Assembly (NCBI RefSeq): GCF_900168015.1
Contig: NZ_FUYR01000002.1
Coordinates: 1 to 64,000 of the forward strand
Reading direction: 5' to 3'
Source of the DNA: Daejeonella lutea
GTDB taxonomy: Bacteria; Bacteroidota; Bacteroidia; Sphingobacteriales; Sphingobacteriaceae
DNA length: 64,000 nt
The stretch's first letter is position 1, and each line of letters starts with the position of its first letter. Under the pieces are notes generated by a model. That model was not told the DNA's origin. It did no database searches and worked only from the letters and a program-made list of their open reading frames with translations. Both the position numbers and the translations under genes were made by a program. Shown here piece by piece: positions 60,373 through 64,000 of this stretch.

Positions 60373-61343
60373 TATTTTTTCCGTTCTGTAGTAAATCGCA
60401 CAAGCTGCTCTAATGCATCACGTGAGCTTTGTGCTGGTAAATCCTTTAGTATATTGAAAGCCTGGTCCTGATATGACTCCATTTGTTTTGTAGCATAATC
60501 CATACCACCACTCTGCCTTACGAAATCAATAATTTCTGAAACTTTGTCTGCTTCTTCATTATGATTCTTTACAAGATTAATGATTCTTCTCCTTTCAGAC
60601 CGGCTGGACTTATTTAACGCATAGATTAATGGAAGAGTGATTTTCTTTTCCTTAATGTCGATTCCAAGTGGCTTCCCAATTGCATCAGTACCAAAGTCAA
60701 ACAGATCATCTTTTATTTGAAATGCAATTCCAACTTTTTCGCCAAAAAGCCGCATTTTTTCGACTGTTTCCGCATCCGCTCCTGCAGATGCAGCCCCGCA
60801 CGCGCAACAAGAAGCTATAAGTGAGGCGGTCTTCTGACGAATAACCTCGTAATAGATTTCCTCATCAATATCAAGACGACGTGCCTTTTCGATTTGCAAA
60901 AGTTCGCCCTCACTCATCTGCTTTACTGCTTCAGAAACAATTTTGAGTAATTCAAAATCATTATTATTTATCGACAGCAGGAGCCCTTTCGAGAGCAGAA
61001 AATCTCCAACCAGAACAGCAATTTTATTCTTCCACAATGCGTTGATGGAAAAAAAACCCCTTCTTTCATAAGAGTTATCTACTACGTCATCATGGACGAG
61101 AGTAGCTGTATGTAATAGTTCCACCAGTGCAGCACCACGATGCGTAGCCTCAGTGATTCCGCCGCAAAGGCTTGCCGAGAAAAACACGAACATAGGGCGT
61201 ATCTGTTTTCCTTTGCGTTTAACTATGTAATGAGTAATGCGGTCCAAAAGCGGAACAGAACTCTGCATCGAAGCTTTGAACTTCCCTTCAAAAGTATCAA
61301 GTTCTGCGGCGATCGGCTTTTTGATCTCGTCGAGATTCAGCAT
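60372..61343 (-). CDS. ispB: trans-polyprenyl diphosphate synthase (quinone side-chain type)
   Basis: Chain-elongating prenyl transferase, probably making the long polyprenyl tail of menaquinone. 323 residues. First aspartate-rich motif LVHDDVVDNSYERRG near 77-91, second motif FQIKDDLFDFGTD near 207-219, and GKQIRPMFVFFSASLCGG near 43-60. The small residues before the first DDxxD favour a long-chain product (heptaprenyl to octaprenyl) over geranylgeranyl, but GGPP for carotenoids is the alternative. It is transcribed with terC downstream (TAATG overlap). Confidence 0.88.
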   Translation of the reverse strand: MLNLDEIKKPIAAELDTFEGKFKASMQSSVPLLDRITHYIVKRKGKQIRPMFVFFSASLCGGITEATHRGAALVELLHTATLVHDDVVDNSYERRGFFSINALWKNKIAVLVGDFLLSKGLLLSINNNDFELLKIVSEAVKQMSEGELLQIEKARRLDIDEEIYYEVIRQKTASLIASCCACGAASAGADAETVEKMRLFGEKVGIAFQIKDDLFDFGTDAIGKPLGIDIKEKKITLPLIYALNKSSRSERRRIINLVKNHNEEADKVSEIIDFVRQSGGMDYATKQMESYQDQAFNILKDLPAQSSRDALEQLVRFTTERKK

Positions 61344-61450
61344 TAATATGTGGACCTGTTAGTATGTAATTGTTCATGCAAACATATCGAAAATGCAGCA
61401 TTTTTCAATACTAAAAGAAGTACTGGTGCTCGGGGGAAGGACGAGTTTTA

Positions 61451-61521
61451 ACCGCAAAGAGCGCAACCTTGACACGAAGAGCGCGAAGTTGTTGAAGTAA
61501 TTTTTTTGCGACCTTTGCGGT
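61451..61521. repeat. imperfect inverted repeat in the gap upstream of ispB
   Basis: ACCGCAAAG at 61451-61459 and its exact reverse complement CTTTGCGGT at 61513-61521 enclose 53 bases that hold further partial matches (GCGCAA and TTGCG). The text resembles GCAAAGAGCGCAA-type repeats that recur in Bacteroidota intergenic DNA. The rest of the 525-base gap contains only the small frame at 61557. Confidence 0.6.
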
Positions 61522-61556
61522 GTATTAACGTCGTGTAGATGTGACGGTAGGTGAAT

Positions 61557-61649
61557 TTAAAATTGCTGTACTATAAATACATATAACGCTGCAACTATAA
61601 AACCTAAAGGGATAAGGGCAATTAAATGATTGTAGTTAAGTCTTTTCAT
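61557..61649 (-). CDS. candidate 30-residue single-pass membrane peptide
   Basis: The reverse strand has an ATG-TAA frame of 30 codons encoding MKRLNYNHLIALIP, then a hydrophobic stretch LGFIVAALYVFIV and QQF. A positive N-terminus followed by one membrane helix is the usual look of small membrane proteins. No Shine-Dalgarno sequence is visible, which is common here. No conservation check was possible, so this is tentative. Confidence 0.35.
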   Translation of the reverse strand: MKRLNYNHLIALIPLGFIVAALYVFIVQQF

Positions 61650-61868
61650 GTTGTGATAATTTGTGAGATTTATTTCTTCTCCCAATTAATCAAACAAGAG
61701 GCCAAGTGCAATTTGGTGCCTTCAAACCGTTTTTTTCCATTAATTCAAACAAATGCCGAGAGATTATACCTCAGGACGGGGAAAGAAATCACGGTTATGA
61801 AGTGGCGAAAATCAAAATTCATCCTTTTTCTCGCCACTTTAATCGAATCTGTCAGAACCAAGCAGGAT

Positions 61869-62297
61869 CTATTTCCAGTGAGTAAGAATTAGAGATACTA
61901 CGATCAAAGAGAGGAGGCTGTAACCAGCATCAATGAAAAAAAGCTTCCACGACTTTTGCTCCCATACAGTCGCGCCAAGATGTCCCGGAAAATAGAAACC
62001 CAGCCAAAGGAAGAATGCAGAACTAAGCGCATTGCTTATTGGGCCCATTTCAGCCACCCCAGGCACAAAGTTCCATGCTGCAATATTGTGCGCCAGAACC
62101 CACGCAAAAAAGAAGTTCCCAATAACCATAAAGATCATTCCTTTCACCATCACTTTAGGATCCGGCTTGGTATTAGAATCATAACCCATCTCTCTCCCCC
62201 ACACTTTCCCAAAAAGCGGCGTATACCAGATAAATCCAATAAAAAAGTTGACAACTACGGCAACCAATATTGCAGCCATGTTCAGGTTTAGTTCCAT
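61869..62297 (-). CDS. DUF1761 integral membrane protein
   Basis: 142 residues from the ATG at 62297; the in-frame ATG at 62369 would add 24 charged residues and is less likely. Four hydrophobic segments (about 6-26, 52-72, 82-105 and 118-138). The DUF1761 hallmark is VNFFIGFIWYTPLFGKVWGREMGY near 13-36 and SSAFFLWLGFYFPG near 90. The family is of unknown function and common in Bacteroidota. Alone in its transcription unit, downstream (on the reverse strand) of the tRNA-Ser and its terminator. Confidence 0.85.
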   Translation of the reverse strand: MELNLNMAAILVAVVVNFFIGFIWYTPLFGKVWGREMGYDSNTKPDPKVMVKGMIFMVIGNFFFAWVLAHNIAAWNFVPGVAEMGPISNALSSAFFLWLGFYFPGHLGATVWEQKSWKLFFIDAGYSLLSLIVVSLILTHWK

Positions 62298-62573
62298 TGT
62301 TTGGTTTTTTAAGATCCTACTCTTTTGGATTTTCGGTTCCTCCCTTTTTTTAAATGGATGCTGCTCCATTTTAACTTGCTGGTAAAAGTGTTTCGCATGG
62401 GTATAATAAATATATAAAATAAATGCCCTCCAATGGAAAGCTTTTTTGCGGAAAGGAATAATTGTATTGGTCCTCAGTGGCGGGCTGCAAAGAAATGCTC
62501 CTGACGCTTAGTTGCACTCAGGTCTCATCATTTTTTGTTTCTCACTCATCGAGCAAGTTTGAAACGTTCGAAA

Positions 62574-62609
62574 CAAAAAATGCTGTCCGCCTGAGGCGAA
62601 CAGCATTTT
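62574..62609 (-). terminator. rho-independent terminator of tRNA-Ser
   Basis: On the reverse strand AAAATGCTGTTCGCC pairs with GGCGGACAGCATTTTT (one mismatch) over a tiny loop, followed by a run of T. It starts five bases after the tRNA 3' end. Confidence 0.8.
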
Positions 62610-62612
62610 GTT

Positions 62613-62700
<88 letters not shown>

Positions 62701-62890
62701 GTGAATAGCCTTTGAAGAGGTGCAAAAGTATTAAAAAATCAGGAAATCCGGCACACCAACATAGAATTCCATGACACAATTAAATCATGGTTTTTTTCTA
62801 TGCCAGGGGGAGCCTTTCCAACAGTGGCACATCAATATATTCTCTTCTTTTATTCAGAATTTTTATAATCCTTTTAACTATAATTGACTA

Positions 62891-63442
62891 ATGTCGGGTA
62901 ACGAAGATTATAGCTTGTATTGGGAAGGGCTGCGCCGGGGTGATAAGCAGGCTTTGTTTAACCTGTACAACGACATGTATTTCCATCTCATCAGGTTTGG
63001 GCTGAAACTCACGGGCGACGATGAACTCGTCAAGGACAGTATAAATCAGCTTTTTCTAAATCTTTGGGATAAAAAAGACAAGTTAACAGACGTCAGTAAT
63101 GTAAGGTCATACCTATTTTCTGTATTAAGAAATACCATAATCGATGAACTAAAACATTCCGGGAAAGTCGATGAAGCGATTCGTCGAAGATTACTAGAAG
63201 AAGAGCTTGATGAACTGCCCTATGAAGAGATAATCATCCGAGTTCAAAATGATGAAGAACTGAAGGCAAAATTACAATTAGCGATCAAAAAGCTCACGCC
63301 GCGGCAGATCGAATTAATTCAGCTTCGTTTCTTTGAAGGAATGTCATATGAACAGATCGCAAATACTACATCACAATCAGTAAAGACAGCGTATAATACG
63401 ATTTATGATGCTGTGAAAATGTTAAGGAAGTTGTTAAAATAA
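62891..63442 (+). CDS. ECF-type RNA polymerase sigma factor
   Basis: 183 residues. Region 2 (about 10-85) includes RRGDKQALFNLYNDMYFHLIRFG and the -10-reading part NVRSYLFSVLRNTIIDELKH near 73-92. Region 4 (about 125-180) has LTPRQIELIQLRFFEGMSYEQIANTTSQSVKTAYN. The spacing fits ECF factors that control TonB-dependent uptake systems with a FecR partner. A FecR-like gene starts 252 bases downstream, so the pair probably controls an uptake locus lying to the right of this window. Confidence 0.92.
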   Translation: MSGNEDYSLYWEGLRRGDKQALFNLYNDMYFHLIRFGLKLTGDDELVKDSINQLFLNLWDKKDKLTDVSNVRSYLFSVLRNTIIDELKHSGKVDEAIRRRLLEEELDELPYEEIIIRVQNDEELKAKLQLAIKKLTPRQIELIQLRFFEGMSYEQIANTTSQSVKTAYNTIYDAVKMLRKLLK

Positions 63443-63485
63443 AGGTTTTTATATCAGCGAACATCGCTAATTCTATTGAAGTTTC

Positions 63486-63568
63486 CCGCCTTGAGCAGGC
63501 GGAACCGCACTTACTTTTTGCTTTAGGTCAAAAAATAAGCAACCTGCCGCCCGCGGCATGAGCGGGCG
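63486..63568. repeat. two GC-rich hairpins between the sigma factor and the anti-sigma gene
   Basis: CCGCCT/AGGCGG at 63486-63502 (five-base loop) and CGCCCGC/GCGGGCG at 63548-63568 (seven-base loop) are perfect stems about 45 bases apart. They are more GC-rich than the surrounding DNA, and the first resembles the stem of the tRNA-Ser terminator. Confidence 0.7.
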
Positions 63569-63694
63569 AATATGTCAAAGTGATGCGCTCATCCTAAGCC
63601 AACAAAAGACGTTCTAAAAAACCATTTTAATAAATTCTCAATTTCTCTTAGGAAAACCACTTCAATTCTCAGTCTCTATACTAAAGTCCCGGAA

Positions 63695-64000
63695 ATGACA
63701 CCTCATTCTGAAAAAATTTCTATTGAAGAACTTATTTGCGATGCCACCTTCCAGGAATTTTGTCTGGGAAGTAACCTTTCCAGCCAGGTATACTGGGAAG
63801 AGTGGATTCAAAAAAATTCGCATCGCGCATCTGATGTCAAAGAAGCGCGTGATGTCATTTATATTCTAGCAGCAAAACAAGGAAATCGCTCTGAGCAACT
63901 AAAGCAACTTCGGGCGGGTATCAACCAATCCGAAAGCTTCAAAAAACTTATTACCACGGTCGCCGTTCCGGGGTCTTTACCAGACCACCCAAAAAGCAGC
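63695..64000 (+). CDS. FecR-family anti-sigma factor (3' end outside window)
   Basis: The frame opens at ATG 63695 and stays open for 102 codons to the window edge. The N-terminal region FQEFCLGSNLSSQVYWEEWIQ near 20-40 is the DUF4880-like start of FecR proteins, which hold an ECF sigma factor at the membrane and relay a signal from a TonB-dependent receptor. The membrane helix and periplasmic domain would lie outside the window. It partners the sigma factor upstream. Confidence 0.85.
   Translation, partial: MTPHSEKISIEELICDATFQEFCLGSNLSSQVYWEEWIQKNSHRASDVKEARDVIYILAAKQGNRSEQLKQLRAGINQSESFKKLITTVAVPGSLPDHPKSS

Noticed and set aside
61626-61892. 88-residue frame on the + strand
   Set aside because: The composition is unlike a protein, there is no promoter, and it overlaps the 3' end of the DUF1761 gene and the opposite small membrane frame.

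Overview
The window reads as chromosomal DNA of a member of the Bacteroidota, most likely the Sphingobacteriaceae (Pedobacter-like). This is inferred from gene families and promoter style; no marker gene was compared. Supporting signs are a DUF5686 protein with a carboxypeptidase-regulatory-like domain, a giant secreted lamin-tail protein, an SDR-type threonine dehydrogenase, an ECF sigma/FecR pair at the right edge, and two exact matches to the Bacteroidota promoter pattern TTTG-N19-TAnnTTTG. I see no insertion sequence, prophage, rRNA operon or CRISPR array. There is one tRNA gene, tRNA-Ser(GGA).

Layout. 1-3.4 kb: UDP-glucose dehydrogenase (cut by the window edge), the Kdo transferase waaA, and ferrochelatase. 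3.5-9.0 kb: a leftward carotenoid operon (crtD-like desaturase, acyltransferase, family 2 glycosyltransferase, cruF-like hydratase, ispH, crtW-like ketolase), which suggests an acylated, glycosylated monocyclic keto-carotenoid. 9.1-14.3 kb: dacB, glycerate kinase, a ROK regulator and asd. 14.5-21.1 kb: a 2220-residue secreted repeat protein with seven lamin-tail domains. 21.2-24.5 kb: threonine dehydrogenase, YebC, a PRFK-motif protein and a secreted esterase. 24.7-30.9 kb: trhO, hypothetical proteins, a rifampin ADP-ribosyltransferase with an extra N-terminal domain, and DUF5686. 31-38.1 kb: kbl, pheS, a Rieske-like lipoprotein, a TetR regulator, rlmD, a GIN-domain protein and a phosphoribosyltransferase. 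38.3-44.5 kb: shikimate kinase, a DoxX-type protein, DUF1599, folP, diadenylate cyclase, an amidohydrolase and bacilliredoxin. 45-53.5 kb: ahcY behind a structured leader, pdxJ, gcvP, and a sensor kinase with a THI5/NMT1-like sensor domain. 53.6-64 kb: YceI, an MBL hydrolase, recJ-lptB-GH3, TerC-polyprenyl synthase, DUF1761, tRNA-Ser, and an ECF sigma factor with its FecR partner (partial).

Genes that work together: tdh and kbl convert threonine to glycine and acetyl-CoA, and gcvP can feed the glycine into one-carbon units, which folP (folate synthesis) and ahcY (methyl cycle) also touch. ispH and the polyprenyl synthase sit on the isoprenoid supply that the carotenoid operon draws from. waaA and lptB serve lipopolysaccharide.

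The most unusual signal is not a gene. Many intergenic gaps carry degenerate tandem arrays with a strict 7-bp period (8 bp in one case). Each locus has its own sequence, the arrays often overlap or abut stop codons, and several occur as inverted pairs. I do not recognise this as a named element class.
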